DNA from: Todiramphus chloris collaris
Taxonomy: Eukaryota > Chordata > Aves > Coraciiformes > Alcedinidae
Reading direction: 5' to 3'
Assembly: GCA_025345505.1 (NCBI GenBank)
Contig: JANVCC010000021.1
Span: 31,802,419-31,866,418 of the forward strand
Length of the DNA: 64,000 nt
Shown here one piece after another: positions 12,201-25,449 of the stretch; position 1 is the first letter of the stretch; each line of letters opens with the position of its first letter. The translations under genes were made by a program, and so were the position numbers. Under the pieces are notes generated by a model. That model was not told the origin of the DNA. It ran no database searches and saw only the letters and a list, made by a program, of their open reading frames with translations.

Positions 12201-14748
12201 GCATTTTTTCCCTGCTATGCTCTGAGGGAGCTCACAGAATAATAGGTGAAATGTCAAGAATAATTAAGAAAAATGATAGTGTTATATTGCAGCAAAAGAA
12301 ATTAATCTTTTCTGCTCTCATCTTCCTGCCTACTTTCCCTTTTGCTTTTAAATGTCATCTCTGTTCTCAAATTATTTAGGATAGGCCTTGAAAGAGGGTA
12401 GAATATTTTTTAAGCAATTTGACATATTCTCACTCTTTGGGTTGAATTCCCAATGGCTATTTCTCTCCATATACCTCCAGTTTAAAAAGGCTTCTTTTAA
12501 TTCGTTTTCTGACTATGCTCAAGTGTGGTAAAATTAAGTGCAGATGGTTTAGTTTCATGGCACAAAAGGAGGAGGGAATTGAAGCCCAGATAACCTCTTC
12601 TTTCCTCTTCATCTGAACATCATTTCATATATTTTATCTTACCATCACTCCAGTGGGTCTTTGTTCTGCTGTATGTATCTTGAGAAAACTCTTGCCTACT
12701 CAATGAAAATAAGTTGTCCAGAATACACCAGTGCAAGACCATTTTAAAAGACTTCAGAACCTAAGCTTGCTTCAGTTTTACATCAGAAATTTCCTGCAAT
12801 GGATTTATTAATAACTACCACAAGTATCCTGCTTTCTAGGATGTCAGGCTATATTATACTATTTCATCTTTGTGGGGGTTTAAAATTATTTTCTGTAGTA
12901 TAAATATTGATAGAAAAACATATTGTCCTTTTATTAAGGGAGTTAAGTATTTGGAGCAGAAAAGTAAGAGACTAGGAAGAAGGAGAAACAGCACAAATAA
13001 CAAAGATCTAGAAGTTCTACACATGGTTGCAGATGACATATAATTATTATAAAACTTAAAACTATAAAACTTTTTTTGCTTAATATTATACAATAGATTA
13101 CTAGGACTGAAAAGCTACTTTGGTTTTTTTTTTTGTTTTTTGGGTTTTTTTTACTCAGATATCAAAATTATAAGTTCTTAATCTAGATCTGAATCCATCT
13201 TAATTTTAAATTAACTTGAGTTAGCCAGGATGAATCCCACTGTCAGTTATTTTGTGACAATATAGATCAGATAATTTGATATCTGTATTTTGCTCTACTA
13301 AGGTGCAACCTGGAATCATTAGAGCAGCTTAAGTTTGTGATTAGTGTGAGCTCACAGTTACAGTTTTGCCCATTTTGGTTGGTAAAAAATGAATTAGTAA
13401 ATGTACATGTTAACCTTCAAACCTTGTGAAAACCTGCATTCATCAAATGAAGCAGATATAAACACAAGAAAATAAATAATTATCTTTCAATTACTGAAAG
13501 TCTATTTATTTGTAGGCAATAAACATGTTTCTTGTTTGGAGAACAAAAGATGGGGGAAATTGGAGGTTTACTTTTTTCCTTTTGTCTATTTGGTTTTCCT
13601 ACTGTTGAAGTCAGGTGGAAGAACAATTTTCCTCCTCCAAAGCTTTTGAAGAATATTCTTATGTAAAATGTAAATTGAAAAGAAATGTTACATATGGTTT
13701 ATTTCTTCCATTTTATCTTTCATTGTACCTCCTACTATGGTCAATCAGATTTGTATTGGACTAGAGGAAGTGGAATTGTATATTTTGCTTTTATTTCCCT
13801 CTGTACAAAGAGTAACTCATATTCACATTTGTTGTGTCAAGTAGATCAATCAATGTACTAATATTTTGTGACTCAGAACCTGAATATTGCAATAGGACAT
13901 CTTGTAAATGAACTCTAGCCACATACTGTTAAACTTTTCTAACCCACTCAGACAACTAACCTGAGATTTGTCTCACTTAAATTGGCTTTTCTGAAGTTAG
14001 ACATTCAGTCTAACACTCAAGTCTAAAATGTCTTGATAATCAATAGGAAAAAAATACCAAACCAAAAAACCTTTCAGTCAGCAATTCATCCCAACATGAA
14101 AAGGTAACAGTTTACCAGAGTGAGCAGGAATATGAATCACTGATTTAGACTAGCCTTCTACAATTTTAACTTCCTTTAGTTATAGTGGCTTTTTCCTACT
14201 CAACTTTCTTTAACAGTGGGTTCTGATGATCTGATTTAACCACTCTTTGATCTTATTAACTCTACTTTTTACATTTTTTTCAGTCATTTTCCTCAGTTAC
14301 CCTAACAATTGGGGAAAGAAACTGAACTCACCATCTCACACATTTTATCATGAGTAAAATTGTCCCCAAACAGCTGTTAGAGTTAGGTTCTCAAATTTTA
14401 TTGACTATGCCCATACTAAAAGTCATTTTTGTTAATTTGTTTTTTTGACAAATAAGAAAAGTGGCAAGTTAGTCTCAAATAAAAAGAGAAGTCATCTATA
14501 GTCTAATTCTCTAATTTTTCTGCTTGTGAAGACATATTGTGCTAATGATAACACTTGTCCAGATACAACGTCTTCAGGCACAAGCCAGTGAAAATTCAAC
14601 CTATAGAGTCTGGAAAGATAGAGTCAAGGACTGGTACATTACTTACACCAAGTTTATATCTACTGTGATTCAGAAATTTGTAAAATTGGTATCAGGACTG
14701 AATGGAAAAATTAGCATACTATTAAGAAAGACAGAAAGAAGAAAGGAA
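6208..14748. other. AT-rich noncoding DNA, no gene or recognised repeat
   Basis: About 8.5 kb without a recognisable exon or repeat. The open frames are all under about 105 codons and match nothing known to me. A mixed-complexity stretch around 7,060-7,930 has little simple sequence and is mentioned in the findings as a possible conserved noncoding element. A T/G-rich run lies at about 13,121-13,152. The right edge becomes purine-rich just before the assembly gap. Confidence 0.55.
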
Positions 14749-15148
14749 NNNNNNNNNNNNNNNNNNNNNNNNNNNNNNNNNNNNNNNNNNNNNNNNNNNN
14801 NNNNNNNNNNNNNNNNNNNNNNNNNNNNNNNNNNNNNNNNNNNNNNNNNNNNNNNNNNNNNNNNNNNNNNNNNNNNNNNNNNNNNNNNNNNNNNNNNNNN
14901 NNNNNNNNNNNNNNNNNNNNNNNNNNNNNNNNNNNNNNNNNNNNNNNNNNNNNNNNNNNNNNNNNNNNNNNNNNNNNNNNNNNNNNNNNNNNNNNNNNNN
15001 NNNNNNNNNNNNNNNNNNNNNNNNNNNNNNNNNNNNNNNNNNNNNNNNNNNNNNNNNNNNNNNNNNNNNNNNNNNNNNNNNNNNNNNNNNNNNNNNNNNN
15101 NNNNNNNNNNNNNNNNNNNNNNNNNNNNNNNNNNNNNNNNNNNNNNNN
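14749..15148. other. Assembly gap (400 N)
   Basis: Exactly 400 unknown bases. The left flank is GA-rich (AGAAAGACAGAAAGAAGAAA) and the right flank soon becomes GA-rich again (about 15,170-15,212), so an unassembled GAAA/GGAA microsatellite may lie within. Open frames crossing the gap are meaningless. Confidence 0.98.
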
Positions 15149-16238
15149 TGCCCTGATCACCACAGAAGTATAAGGAAGGAGGAAGGGAAATAAGAGGAAG
15201 AAAAGAAAATGGGGATACCCTTTTCACCTCACATTGAAGCTCTGTCACTGGGTAGTGAAGAATGCAAGATTCATGAGCCCTGAAGGAGAACAAACACAGC
15301 TCTTCAACCTTAGAGTTAAGACATTCATATCTAAGAACAGGAACCAGCACTCTTAAAAAAACACTGAGCCTTGTTCAGAGTTGCTACAGTTACTTTCTCT
15401 CTTCTTTGCATTCTCAGCCCTAAGTCCATGGTAAAGAGAGCTATCTTCTTATACCCACACTGTCTTCTTATACCCACACTAGAAGCTTCTGCCTTTCTTT
15501 ATCACTGTCTCATGCAGCAGGGCTTCCTGAAAACAGACAGTGATACTGCAAGTTATCCCATGTTTGTATTGGTAACAGATCTAGTACTAGTAGTGCAAAG
15601 ATAATTGAAATTCACTGCTCTTCAGACAGCAAGAGCATCCTTCTCTGAGCAAAGAGGAATCAACTTGGTGAATCACACAAAAATTTGTTACCCTTCTACA
15701 AACTTTGTCAATATTTTCTTTATTAAGAGAAGTAGACTAGAATAATGAGAATGCTACTGGCTCCAGCAATGTGAGCCTAACATCTTTCCACATTCTTGTT
15801 GCTGTTACAACCTGTTGTAGATATTCCACTAAAATAATCTAAGAGTCCAGCTTTATCCAATGAGAAAGTTTGTCTCTCTCATAATTAATTTTTATTATTA
15901 TTTTTGTTTCTTTGTTATAGATACTATATCCTCATTCCATTGATTTTTGTTTAGAGCAAGAATGAATATACTATTCATCTTATTAAAAAAAGTATCAGAG
16001 TACGTAGCATAAAGCAAATGAAAGGTAAGAGCACAAAGAATCAATCAACAAAAAGTTTAGAGTATGTCATCATCAATGCCACACAAGTCAGTTTCTTTTA
16101 TCACTTTGGAGTATTTCATCTGATAATGACCCAAAACACATTAAGAATACTGCCAGAGGGAAGCAAAAGACTGCGGTCACATTCTTGGACAGTTCAATTT
16201 CTGGATATTAAATAGGCAAATGTTGAAATACTGACTGT
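15149..16238. other. Noncoding DNA between gap and LTR
   Basis: No exon is supported. The block contains a 19-base tandem duplication at 15,444-15,481 and otherwise AT-rich unique sequence. Confidence 0.55.
15444..15481 (+). repeat. Two-copy tandem duplication, 19-base unit
   Basis: TCTTCTTATACCCACACT occurs twice back to back (from 15,444 and from 15,463), with units differing only at the last base (G or A). The near identity suggests a recent local slippage duplication. Confidence 0.85.
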
Positions 16239-16244
16239 ATATGA
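16239..16244 (+). repeat. Target-site duplication, left copy
   Basis: ATATGA directly left of the solo LTR; the same six bases follow its right end at 17,055-17,060. Five of them form the duplication if the LTR starts at 16,244. Confidence 0.65.
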
Positions 16245-17054
16245 GTCACAGTTTAGGGTAAGAGCAACCCCTTAGACCTATAACAGACACTCTCTGTCAA
16301 ACACTCTCCCTCCCCAAAGGGGAAGAGAAAGGGAATAAGGGAGAGAGACTTAGCGATTAGAAAAGGAAACTAGAACAACTTTAATGAAAATGAAATTAAT
16401 AATTATAAAAATGGAATATATACAAATATATACAAAACCAAATATATACAAAACCCAACTTCCCTGATGGTAATTACATCACTGTCACCACTGATGCTGT
16501 GGAGGCACCGGGGCAGTCCCAGACTGGGCCCCGCAGCAGACGGGAGCTGTGTTCAGGAGCTGGATTCTGGTACTGGGTTCAAGAACACATAGACCAGATC
16601 GAAGGCAGAATGGACAGAGTTCTCCTTGGGTGCTCCGAGGAAGGAACCAAAAGAGGACCCGAGCCAAGACAAGCAAAAGCTGGCAAAGCAGTCCAAGAGA
16701 GAGGAAGAGCCCAGAGACCCTTCGGATCCCTCAGCTCTAAACCAAATATAGTGTATATGGGATGGAATACCTCATTGGTCAGTTTAGAGTTAACCATCCT
16801 GTCCACTCCTCCCTGAAGGTGCAGCCTTTCACTTTCTGCACCCCCCAATGTGGTACACAAGACCCAGCAGTGGCCTTGGTCTGCATACCAATCCTTGGTA
16901 CTAACTCTAAACATGAGATGTTATCACCACTAGAAGCAGACAGTGTCTGTGAAAACAGACTGCTAACTTCAGAAAGTGCAGTTAATTAGAAGAACTGAGC
17001 TGAAAAGTAAAATTACTGAACAGAATTAGTCCTGTTTTCACTCAAACCAGGACA
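16244..17054 (-). mobile_element. Solo ERV LTR, about 811 bp
   Basis: On the minus strand the element begins TGTCCTGGTTTGAG at 17,054, a start shared by a common avian ERVL-like LTR family (recalled, not searched). A CCAAT box (complement of ATTGG at 16,774-16,778) is followed by a TATA-like ACTATATTT (complement of 16,744-16,752), then a GC-richer segment, and an ATTAAA signal (complement of 16,380-16,385) near the 3' end. The flanks match: ATATG(A) at 16,239-16,244 and again at 17,055-17,060, a 5-6 base target-site duplication. The other terminus reads AGTCAC on the plus strand rather than the expected TG, so that edge is uncertain by a base or two. No viral coding region is present. Open frames on the plus strand here are antisense shadows. 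Confidence 0.85.
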
Positions 17055-17060
17055 ATATGA
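17055..17060 (+). repeat. Target-site duplication, right copy
   Basis: ATATGA directly right of the LTR terminus ...CCAGGACA, matching 16,239-16,244. Confidence 0.65.
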
Positions 17061-17241
17061 CTGCCTGGTTAACTTGGAATCAGATACTCTCTTAGATTCC
17101 ATCTTACTGAATGTTAATGAATGTATCTTCATGTTAATTTATTTTGTTTTAGTGTAAACAATTCTTGAAGATGAAATTTAGAAGAGTGTTTGTTACATTC
17201 TATGAAAAATCCTGGGTATTGCAGGTATGGGGATACTCTTA

Positions 17242-17798
17242 TAGAATCGTTGGGGTTGGAAATGATCTTAAAGATCATTAAGTTCAACAATCTAAACATT
17301 ATGACCACAAAACCACATCCTGAAATGACACATCTAGATGATTTTTGAACACATTCAGGGATGGTGATTCCGCCATCTCCCTGGGCAGCCTGTTCCAAAA
17401 CCTAACCACTCTCTCAGTAAAGAATTTTTTCCTAATATCCAATCTAAACCTCCCCTGATGCAACTTGAGGCCATTTCCTCTTGTCCTATAATTACTAATT
17501 TCAGAGAAGTGACTGACACCAGCCTCATTACAACCTCCTTTTAGTTAGTTGTAGAGAGCAATAAGGTCTCCACTGAGTCTCCACTTCTCTAGACTAAACA
17601 GTCCTGGGTCTCTCAGGTGCTCCTCATATGACATTTTCTCCAGAACCTTTACCAGCTTCATTGCCCTTCTCTCAACTTGCTCCAGCAACTCCATGTCTTT
17701 TTTATACTGTGACACCCAAAACTGAACACAGTACCCAAGCTGTGGCCTCAGCAATGCTGAGTACAGGGGCATGATCACTTCTCTAATGCTGCAAATAC
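17242..17798 (-). mobile_element. CR1 LINE fragment, 3' part of ORF2
   Basis: The minus strand encodes part of the CR1 reverse-transcriptase ORF C-terminal region. [19 protein letters not shown] and [13 protein letters not shown], then [19 protein letters not shown], are all in the order expected for CR1. A stop codon follows directly after LIALYN, and the remaining 3' part (17,242-17,545) continues in other frames down to a 3' end near TAGAATCG. The copy is 5'-truncated and coding-dead. The 5' boundary, near 17,798, is set where CR1 similarity (REVIMP) ends. Confidence 0.9.
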
Positions 17799-17872
17799 AA
17801 ATAACACTCAAATCCAATTTGTTTCAAATCCATGCTCCACTTATTAAAATCATTCTGATCTTGGAATATTTA

Positions 17873-18000
17873 GGAAAAAAAACAAAAACAAAACCACAAA
17901 TCAATCCAAACAAACAATAACTCAAGCAAAGCAAACAAACAAACAAACAACAATCAAACAAACAAAACACAAAATAAAACAAAAATAACAATCAAACAAA
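17873..18000 (+). repeat. A/C-rich low-complexity tract
   Basis: About 130 bases of CAAA/AAAC-type sequence, including several CAAACAAACAAAC runs, starting about 75 bases beyond the 5' edge of the CR1 at 17.2-17.8 kb. Little T and almost no G on this strand. Confidence 0.8.
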
Positions 18001-21000
18001 TCCAGATAGCCTTTTCCTACAGTTCACAGGGTGTTAAAATACCTTAGATTTTAAAACATGTATATAGTCTCAGAAGTTGTTTCTTTTCAACCATTGATTT
18101 GTATTAGTCTTGCAGTTTTGCACAATACCATTCAGTTATTTCATCAGTATAGATCAACAATGGTGCAAATGTTTTCTGATATGTTGATGGTCATCTGAGC
18201 TCCCACAGTTTTTATAAAGAGCAATAGAAAAGAAGCATCAAGCTTGGATAAAGTAAAGCAACTAACCAGGTTTTATGGGAATCTCCTGGCTTGTAATGAT
18301 ATGTTAATTGATTATATGGAAATGAGAGGAGGGCCAGAATAGCAACATTTGGAATCAGGTTTTGAACAAGCCAAACTATAGGGGTTTAGCTCATCTTACT
18401 ATAGAGAGAATGACCAGCTGTTGAGTTTGGACACAGCTTTGACTCTAATCCTGAAACATTGCTCCTAAAGTACTTGTGCCTATCTCAGAGCCATGGCAAT
18501 GGCTTTGTCCTGATAGTGTGTGAATGAGCAATCCCTGTGATATGCAGTTCACCATTCTCCCTACAAAAGCCCCTCTGTGGGGATTAATTCTGAGGGAATT
18601 TTATAATTTCCAGTTCCTCCACTGAAGAGTTATTCCTGCCTGCAGTGAATTTGAGCATTTCAAAGTCCAGGTTCTTTCAAATTAAAATTGTCATCTTCCC
18701 TGTCCTCTCTGTTTACCTCTCTTCCCTGGGCACAGTAATGTATCCAAACATAACCTGATCAGTTAAATAGAAATGTACTTTCTGGAGCTCATCAGTGACT
18801 TAGGGACCAAACTTCACCTTTGCATTTGTGAATATGTCTTTGCATTTAACACAGAAAGTAGAATTGTAGCGGAAGAAACATTTAGGAATTCAGAAATTTC
18901 AAAATCAGTTCATGCTTAAGGAAAGCAGAAGATAAACCATTTATCAAGCAATTCTCAATGTTTATATTTGTACTTATAAATCAGACTGTGCCACAGAACA
19001 GTAATTGTGGTAATCATAGGAACATGATTATCTGTACTGATATAGTCAAAATGATCCCTGTCACAGTTTTAATCAGACAAAATAACTTTCTAGATGACAG
19101 CTGAGGACAGTTCAGAGGTTAGCAGGAGCCGTGGACTATTCCTAAAAGTCAGAGTCTGTATCTATGCATAACTGTGTGGCAGGATGGGTAAATAAGAAAC
19201 CTTAGTTGAACAGAGACGTAATGTGTTGGGTTTGTCTCAAGTTCAGAGAACAGTCCCTAGACGATTTTATTTATTTTAGTCATAGCTAAATGCCCTAGAA
19301 CATTCACCTTGTCATTCTCTTCCAGGTTGCCCTGCCACCAGAATTCTAAACCACTTTGTCCACAAAAATTTTAGAAAAAAGATCCTAATACTTTAATCTA
19401 ATCAACGGGAAAGTTGTTCATGAAGCATTCCTGCTGTTTTCGTCTGTGTGTTTTTATACTCTTAGTTTATTTTTGAATAGATGATCAAAACACCAGAAAG
19501 ACAATTTTGCTCATAACTTCAACAAACTGCCATTTGATTTAGTTCTTATTTGAGGGAAAAATAAATAATCTCATTACAGTACAGACATAGTTTGATCTGG
19601 AAAATAAGATAACATGTTTCAATATGATCTGACTGGAAGCAGCCTTTGATCACTTAAACACAAATTTATACATATGTAGACTATTTCAGCTCCTTTGGCC
19701 CACCAAAGTATGAAGCTGATGCACTACAATCACTACCAACAAATCATTAACTCTTATAGAAATAATTCTAAAATTTAATTATAACATCAACTTTTGAATT
19801 AAATTTCAAAATATTCTGGATCATTAACATTTTATTTCAGTTCTTAAAACACTTCTATACCAAAGAAATGTTATTTATATCATTGCAAGTGATAAAAAGT
19901 ATCATCTTTTTCTAACTGAAAAGCTCAAACTATTCTGTTAGGTCTGCTTTATAGTTGTATGCAAAGACAAGTCTGGAATGTTGTTATTTATTTACCAGGT
20001 TATATGCACCTGTATATAGATGTGTATGTATCTTCACAAAGATGTTAAGTCTGCCCAAAAGGTTTTGTATTATCTGTTGGAATGTTAACTACAGTTAAAC
20101 AGTTTAATTTGTTATGACATTTTTTGAATTGTAGACACATATTGGTAGCTGACATAAGTCCTTTAATGTCATTTCGTATCTGGCAGTACAATGCTGTTAA
20201 ATACTAATGGTTTTCACTAATAACACTAAATCTGTAAGCCTATACAAAAGTAAAGTTTTGGTCTGTTGTCTGTGAACCATACAAATAATTTTGAAGCCCT
20301 TTAATGACTTCTAAATTAATATTGCTTTGAATTCATTTTCTTTCCCTGTCTCTGTGCAAACTTTGATAAGAATAGATTTAGTAATACATATTCTTCATTT
20401 ATTTTCCAACACTTCTCCTTCTCCTGACTTTAAATGGAAAACTTATTGATAAATGTATAAATGCTTGCTATTAAAAGCCTTTAGAAGGTTAAATTAAATA
20501 GCTTTACATTTAATCAAGACCCTTTCAGGAATATTTTCTGATAGGCCTATACAGCTCCTGTTATAGGAATCACCTGCCATTTACCCAACACAAAATTATC
20601 TGAAGACTTATTTTTTCAATGGAATTCCTTCTTACTGTCAATCAGTAAGTTGAACACTGACTAAACTTTGAAGGTCACAAGAAGAGTTGATTTTGTATTC
20701 AACAAATAACATTAAGTACATTGCCAGACACAACAGTAGTTATTGTAAGCAATTTTGAGATACTGAAAAAGTTAACCTTTTAGAAATTGCAAAAGCCAGT
20801 ATACCCAGAACACTATTAAGAGTGGAACAAGTTTAAGAATGTAAGGAAACCACTATGTACATTGCTATGAACACATTCCTAGTTACATAAAATCTGATCA
20901 TGAAATACCTATCTTCATAATAATGAATGAAATCATAAGAGAATATGTCTCCAGGACAGGTTTTTTGGTTGTTGGTTTGTTTTTTTTTTTTTTTTTTTCC

Positions 21001-23620
21001 ACAGTTAATGACTTAGTATATAGAAATAAGAACAGGTACTCATGTCATGCTTGCAATTAGATATTTAGCTTGCTTTCAATCTGTATTTCAAAGCTTTAGG
21101 GTGTTTGCTTCTTTATTTCTATTTAACAAGTTTTATCTTTTGTGTTCTCTCCTTTCTTTAAATTAGATTTTTTTCCTCAAAGTCCTTTAAAATATATTAA
21201 GCCATGATACTGGCCAAAATTATTTATTCTCCTGTTTTCATAAAAGCACCCACATTAAAAAGTAGCTGGGAGCAACAGCTCTTTTTACAGTTTATTCTGA
21301 ACTTGAATAGCTCTCATCCTTCCTTTCCTCTATTACTCTCAAACTAACCTCTAATCCCACTGGTGACAGTATTAGATTAGTCTAACCTTTGGAAATTTCA
21401 ATTTATGAATCTAAATGATGACTAGGAAAAGGAAAGTAAAGTTAGTTAATTTTAGTATTTGCAGAAATATTTCACAGAAGAATTACAGACAATAAACTTA
21501 TGTTTTGTTATCACACTGAGTTTGAATCACCTTTCTCCAAGTCACTCCAAAGTTCTCCAGTAAAAAAAAAAAAAAAAAGTCAATTCGCTTCAGTCAGTTA
21601 ATTGTCATGTCTAGACATATCCCATTGGGTTTTCAGCTTCTTTATCCAGAGTGATGCAAATCTTCCATAGGTCCTATGCAGCTGCCATCAATCACATAAG
21701 GCTATCACAGATACACTAGGCTACTTAAAATGGCTCCAGACACCTATTGTTAGCATGACTCGAACTTTAAATATCCAGTGAGTGTAACAGGAACTTTATA
21801 AGTTATGATAACTGCCATATCTAAGTTGCACTGAAATTCTGTTGCCTTCAATACAGAAATGAATCCACGGCAAAAAAAAAAAATTATCACACTAGTAGTC
21901 ATTGATGAGAATTACATTAAACTGTAATTTTTATATGGTATCCAGAGAAGAACTATTCCTGTTATACATTTTTCTTTTCACAGATAAAGATTTAATGGAA
22001 AAAAAAAAAAAAAAAAAAAGGTTGTTTTCTGTAGTGCTGATATAAAGTACTGAAAAACAAGAGAAATATATGGAAGATATTTTACAAAAGTCATGGTCTA
22101 AAGAAGTTTAGTGTTCTGTTGTGAAAAGTGGTGCATAAAAGCAGTAGAAGAGAATCTAGTGGTTGCTGCTGTTTGGTGACACCAGAACATGGAAACAAAA
22201 TCCCAGTAATTAAGATTATGTAAGTAGACATTTTTTGCATGGCTGTTGATGAAAAATAGTGTTTAGTAGCCTTCATAGACCTCACAAAATTGTATAGATA
22301 TTTAGTAGCTCTGGAGATGTAAGGAGTACAATATTAAGAAAGGGGAAAGATCTCAGGCCAGAACACAAGACTCTGTGTCTGAACACAGATGTATGAAAAA
22401 GTAAATCCAAAGTCAGGAGGCAACATCAGGAACATATATTTTCTCAGATATTCTCTATGACCTTTCTCCACACTTGGTATATACAATGGATAGAGTAACT
22501 TAGTTGAAAAGTATTTATTACTGCAGGTCTTATTATGTTTTATGATATTTCTTTTGTATTTTGTGTAATAGCTGGATCCTAAAGCCAGATGATTTCAAAA
22601 TGGAAATTCAGATGTGTGTGTAAGGAAGTAAATAAAAGAGAAGATCATTTATCATAATCATGAGTCCTTCACTAACCTGACCTTAAGGATATATACTAGA
22701 AATGGCAACTAGTTCAGATGATAGAGGACAAATATAAACAAGTAGGACAAACCTGTAGGTTGAAAATCAAAAGTCTAATGCATGCAGTAATACACAATCA
22801 GCACTGTTACTAGGAAAATATTAACTGTATAAGAAGAAAGAGGAAAAGAATTGTTGTATCATTCTGCAGAGAAATTCCTCAGCAAAAAATACCAAGACCA
22901 AACTTTTCCATTAAAAGTGACAGTAATAATCAAATAACTAACACATCTCATAACACCTTTAAAGAGGCAGTGAGTCAGGTAAGAAAAAGAAAATAAACTG
23001 AGAAGTGATATTGAAGAAAGCTTAAAATATTCAATAAAAATGCATCCCTTTTTTTAGGTTCTCAGAAATAAGAGTTTCGAGTCATGTTTAGACTGTGCTT
23101 TTTCTATTGCTTAAAGCTACCAGTACTTTCTTTGTTTAATAATTTAGGCATTACCTTACTTGCCTGTGAAAGGAAAAAGGCTTTCTTCTTATTCTTACTA
23201 TTTATGTTTATACCTTTAGAAACCATTTCAGTTCTTGAATCCAGATTAAACCTGGGTTGCTAAATAGAGATGCTGGGATCTTGCAATAGCAAAGACCTTA
23301 AGTAAACCCATTTCTTTGTATAAAATTCGCAGCTAACTGCTGCAAATTACATTTCTGCTCTTCTACAAATATCACCCTTTAGATGGTTATCTTGTTACTT
23401 TAAATTTCATTCCTGAAACAAAGTTTCTAAGTATTAGGCAATGCAACAGTATGAATCATAACACTTAAAGACTTTTGCTGAACCTCTGCTTTAGTGCTGT
23501 GCTGTTAGCATTTATCTTTCAGAACTCATGAAAAAGAGATGAGGTCCTAAAGACTACCAAGACAGCACAAAACAAAACAAAAAGACAAGGTGCCTATCTT
23601 TGAAATACAAGTAAAGTATC
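18001..23620. other. AT-rich noncoding DNA, no gene seen
   Basis: About 5.6 kb with no supported exon or recognised transposon. Visible features are homopolymers only: a T-run near 20,980-20,998, A-runs near 21,562-21,578 and 21,872-21,883, and a 21-A run at 21,999-22,019. Confidence 0.55.
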
Positions 23621-24678
23621 AGAATCATAGAATAATTTTGGTTAGAAGTGATAGAAGTCTAACTGTTAACCCAGCACTTCCAGGTTACCACTAAACCACA
23701 TTTCTAAGCTCCCCATCTACATGTCTTTGAAATACCTCCAGGGATGATGACTCCACCATTTCCCTGGGCAGCCTGTTCCAACACTTCAGAACCATTTCTG
23801 TGAAGAAATCTTTCCTAATATCCAACCTAAACCTCCCCTGGTGTAACTTGAGGCCATTTCCTCTCATCCTATCAGTTGTTGCTTGGGAAAGTAGACTGAC
23901 CCCCCACTCACTACAACCTCCTTTCAGGTAGTTGTAGAAAATGATAAGGTCTCCCCTGACCCTCATTTTCTCCAGGCTAAACAACCCCAGTTCCCTCAGC
24001 TGTTCCTCCTGAGACTTATTCTCTAGACCCTTCACCAGATTTGTTCTCCTGCTTTGGACATGCTTCAGCACCTCGGTGTCATTCTTGTAGTGAGGGGCCC
24101 AAAAGAGAATGCAGTATTCAAGGTGTGGCCTCACCAATACCCGGTACAGGGGGATAATCAGTTTCCGAGTCCTGCTCACTATACTGTTTCTGATACAAGC
24201 CAGGATGCTGTTGTTCTTCTTGGCTGTCTGGGAATTCATCTGTCTCATATTCAGCTGGCTATTGATCAAGACCCCCAAGTTCTTTTACACTGGGCAGCTT
24301 TCCAGTCACTCTTCCCTACACCTGGAGCATTGCATGTGTTTGTTGTGACCATAGTGAAGGACCCAACACTTGGCCTTGTTGAACCTCATACCATTGGCCT
24401 CAGCCCATTGATCCAACCTGTCTAGATCCCTCTATAGAGTCTCCCTGCCCTTTATAAGTAACTTAACAATCCTGCTCTATTTGGTGTTTTCTGTAAACTT
24501 GATGAGGGTGACCTCGATCCTCTCATCCAGATCATTGACAAAGGTATTAAAGAGACCAGGGACCAATACTGAGCTCTGTGGAACACCACTTGTGACTCGT
24601 CACCAGCTAGATTTAACTCCACTCACCACAGCTCTCTGGCCACAGCCATCTAGTAAATTTTTTATCCAGTGAAACATA
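23621..24678 (-). mobile_element. CR1 LINE fragment with decayed reverse transcriptase
   Basis: About 1.06 kb of CR1 on the minus strand. The 5' part (24,280-24,678) encodes the end of the RT palm: DGCGQRAVVSGVKSSW, then a premature stop, then [17 protein letters not shown] and [14 protein letters not shown]. The expected catalytic FADD box reads FTEN, so both aspartates are lost. A frame shift follows. From 24,278 to 23,691 a 195-codon frame continues with the C-terminal region, ending near [20 protein letters not shown]. The 3' end near 23,621 carries AGAATCATAGAAT. The copy cannot make active enzyme. Open frames on the plus strand across this span are shadows. Confidence 0.93.
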
Positions 24679-25449
24679 TGCTATGTGCATATGCTATGAG
24701 CAGACAGTTTTTCCAGGAGAATACTGAAAAAAAGGTACGAATGCTGACAGAAAAGAATAGGTTAGCAGGTGAGAAGGGAAGAAATTTTGATCAACTAGTC
24801 AATTTTATTTACCAGAAAAGTACCAGAACAAATAATCAAATGAGATGTTTGTAACAGGGAAGTAAATAACAGCAACATGTTAAGAATAACTCCTGTCAAA
24901 CAATTCAAGCAATTATTTTCTTTTTTTTTTTTTCCTCTGTCAAGTTAGCAAAACTTGTAGAGAGTGGAGAAGCTGTGTATTTCGATATCTTATATCAAGA
25001 TTTTACAGAGTCTTTTTATTTATTATTATTAAAGAACCTTGGCAAATATCTAGGATGTATCATATCAGGTTTTGCAGGTCTCTACTCATCAGACAATGAT
25101 ACTTATTAATAATGATTTGGACAATGTAATAGGAAGACAAGATTAGAAGTAAAAATGATCTCAACAAGTTGGAAAAACTGCATGATAAAATAAGACAACA
25201 TCTTTTTTAAGACAGTGTCCAAAGACCTTAATTTTGAAAATAATTTAGAAATAATCATTTCCACAAATACAGACTAGGAAACAACAGATGAAATGGCAGT
25301 TACAGCAAAATATCTGGGAATTTTAATTGTTTAGTAATGTTCCCTGAGTCAAACATGGAAAATATTTTTATGGGTGTAATTACAATATTATGTATAATTT
25401 TATTAAGGCCTTAGTAATAGCTGAAGAAAGTAACCATTTTAAATGCTCT
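24679..25449. other. Noncoding DNA, nothing recognised
   Basis: AT-rich unique sequence between the CR1 and the GC-richer block. It contains a T-run at about 24,921-24,933. No exon is supported. Confidence 0.5.

Noticed and set aside
14539-15350. Long open frames across the assembly gap
   Set aside because: They consist mostly of unknown residues from N bases.
16499-16816. 105-codon plus-strand frame in GC-richer DNA
   Set aside because: It is inside the solo LTR, antisense to its promoter, with overlapping frames on both strands and no known domain.
23691-24425. Plus-strand frames overlapping the CR1 at 23.6-24.7 kb
   Set aside because: They are shadows of the minus-strand CR1 coding sequence.
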